From the NCBI GenBank assembly GCA_029204225.1, contig CM055092.1, positions 28,307,859-28,371,858 of the forward strand: a stretch of DNA of 64,000 nt. The letters are read 5' to 3'. The notes beneath the pieces are model-generated. The model ran no database searches, was not told the origin of the DNA, and saw nothing but the letters and a program-made list of their open reading frames with translations. Position 1 is the first letter of the stretch, and each line of letters starts with the position of its first letter. Below, in pieces: positions 63,085 through 64,000 of the stretch. The DNA comes from Diphasiastrum complanatum. Lineage: Eukaryota; Streptophyta; Lycopodiopsida; Lycopodiales; Lycopodiaceae. Made by a program: the position numbers and the translations under genes.

Positions 63085-63408
63085 AACGTGCAGATGTTTT
63101 GTACATATGTTTTTCTACAACAATCTCACTGGGAGAAGTATCTGTCGATGATTGAGTTTGCCTATTACAGTAGTGTGCATTTTGGCTACCGATTATAACC
63201 TGTTTATGCTTATGTACAATTATGAACCTAGTTCACCCATTGTAGTTGAAACTCGAGCGATCAAGTTTCAAAAGATAGCAAATTTCTTGCACGATATGCA
63301 AGAAATGCTACAGATAGCACGTGAGAATGTCCAAAGTGCTCAGAATAGGAACAGACATTATCTAAAAGAATAGCCTCGAGATTTTCAAGAGGGGGATTGG
63401 GTATAATC
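63085..63408 (+). pseudogene. Chromovirus integrase C-terminal fragment
   Basis: In one frame HWEKYLSMIEFAYYSSVHF, then after a frameshift FMLMYNYEPSSPIVVE and QEMLQIARENVQSAQNRNR, a stop, and DFQEGDWV. This is the end of a gypsy integrase core and start of its GPY region. Truncated on both sides. Confidence 0.85.
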
Positions 63409-63920
63409 TCTAGATAAGTAAGTGTCTCTGAACAGAGTCAAAGGCCTTAGGAAAATCCACGAAATAGTAGTATACCCGCTCTCAATTGGACCTGGCCTCA
63501 TCAATTATGGATCTCAAAGTGAATATCTGATTCGAGGTGGCCCAAAGCATACAAGTGTCTGATCTCGGCATCACTGTTGACCACCCTCTGAAGAATTGAG
63601 CCATATACTCTTGCCATGATATGGCCAATCATGATAGTGCGGTAGTTTTCTGGCCTCATGGGATCACCCACCTTGTGGATGGGATGTATGACATTGATGC
63701 ACCAGAAAGTCGGGAAGCCTTGAATGACATTTTCGTTAAAAAGGTCATTAAGGATGGGAGAAAGTATGTCTTTCGCATGGATAAGAAGTTCTGCTTTGAT
63801 ATCACGGGCCCGCCAACTATTAAGGTTTTTAATGGATTCAGATATCATGTCGGGGGTGAAAAGATTGAAGGAGTACGGGGGGATAAGATGATGATGGGAG
63901 AGGTGGTGTCATTAGTATAA
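63409..63920 (-). pseudogene. Non-LTR (LINE) reverse transcriptase fragment
   Basis: The frame 63501-63848 reads LNDLFNENVIQGFPTFWCIN, VIHPIHKVGDPMRPENYRTI and IGHIMARVYGSILQR, typical of LINE RT fingers (GFP..W....I.PI.K.GD...P.NYR.I). In other frames downstream FTLRSIIDEARSN and YYYFVDFPKAFDSVQRHLL (about 63480-63410) give the first catalytic Asp block. Cut by the chromovirus join at about 63409. Bases 63921-64000 show nothing clear. Confidence 0.85.
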
Positions 63921-64000
63921 AGGGACTTTGCATATTCTGTCCAAATATATAAATAAAAATTCACCCCTGCAATGTTATTATTGAATTTCAAAAAGAAATA

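Overview
This 64-kb window looks like intergenic nuclear DNA of a land plant with a large, repeat-rich genome. I found no host gene, rRNA, tRNA, CRISPR array or bacterial-type signal. Almost everything recognisable is a retroelement. Ty1/copia elements are primed by initiator tRNA-Met (PBS TGGTATCAGAGC) and carry plant-type Gag, CCHC knuckle, protease, integrase, RT and RNase H. Ty3/gypsy elements are primed by tRNA-Asp or carry a chromodomain remnant. There are also a TRIM-like mini-element, a foldback element, a LINE reverse-transcriptase fragment and one RT-like fragment of unclear class. The density and nesting would fit a fern, lycophyte or gymnosperm, but the species cannot be read from the sequence.

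Layout. (1) 1-6062 is a minus-strand Ty3/gypsy element (GypA) with an unusual tandem pair of protease domains. Its 5' LTR is split by a complete RT-less copia element, CopNA1 (6063-11140, TSD AAATT, LTRs with no difference I could see, intact 857-codon ORF). (2) 12640-13992 is a second gypsy gag remnant. (3) 15355-24978 is a broken copia (CopD) carrying another complete RT-less copia, CopNA2 (15707-21143, TSD ATCTA), and a solo LTR (23318-24018, TSD GCTAA). (4) 25001-28389 is a patchwork: chromodomain end, gypsy integrase, copia gag (CopJ) and an RT-like fragment. (5) 28390-41720 holds truncated copias (CopF, CopG, CopK, CopM), interrupted by pieces of an LTR family with tRNA-Asp PBS and a non-pol ORF (called H). 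(6) 41721-45895 holds two H elements tail to tail, forming a large imperfect palindrome with a nested foldback and a G-quadruplex motif. (7) 45899-56733 is an RT-less copia (CopE-host) carrying CopE2 (48358-54793, TSD GGTGG), the only near-complete autonomous copia here. CopE2 has about 99% identical LTRs and one 5-bp duplication that breaks its polyprotein. (8) 56734-60587 is a degraded copia with a roughly 0.8-kb tandem duplication. (9) 60589-60992 is a TRIM-like element whose 130-144-bp LTR holds a tRNA-type A-box. (10) 61000-64000 is mostly unreadable, with a chromovirus integrase end and a LINE RT fragment.

How it works together (inference). Three copia-type elements keep Gag or a CCHC knuckle and a primer-binding site but have replaced RT/RNase H with an unrecognised coding region. 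Two share a C-terminal module ending in LSWIW and two have perfect target-site duplications. They look like a family mobilised in trans by an autonomous relative such as CopE2. The H family shares the tRNA-Asp primer site with GypA and may depend on gypsy machinery in the same way. Several copia LTRs and 5' leaders share a palindrome CACACGTGTG close to a CCGTACAA or GTAC motif. This is a candidate common regulatory or RNA-packaging signal.
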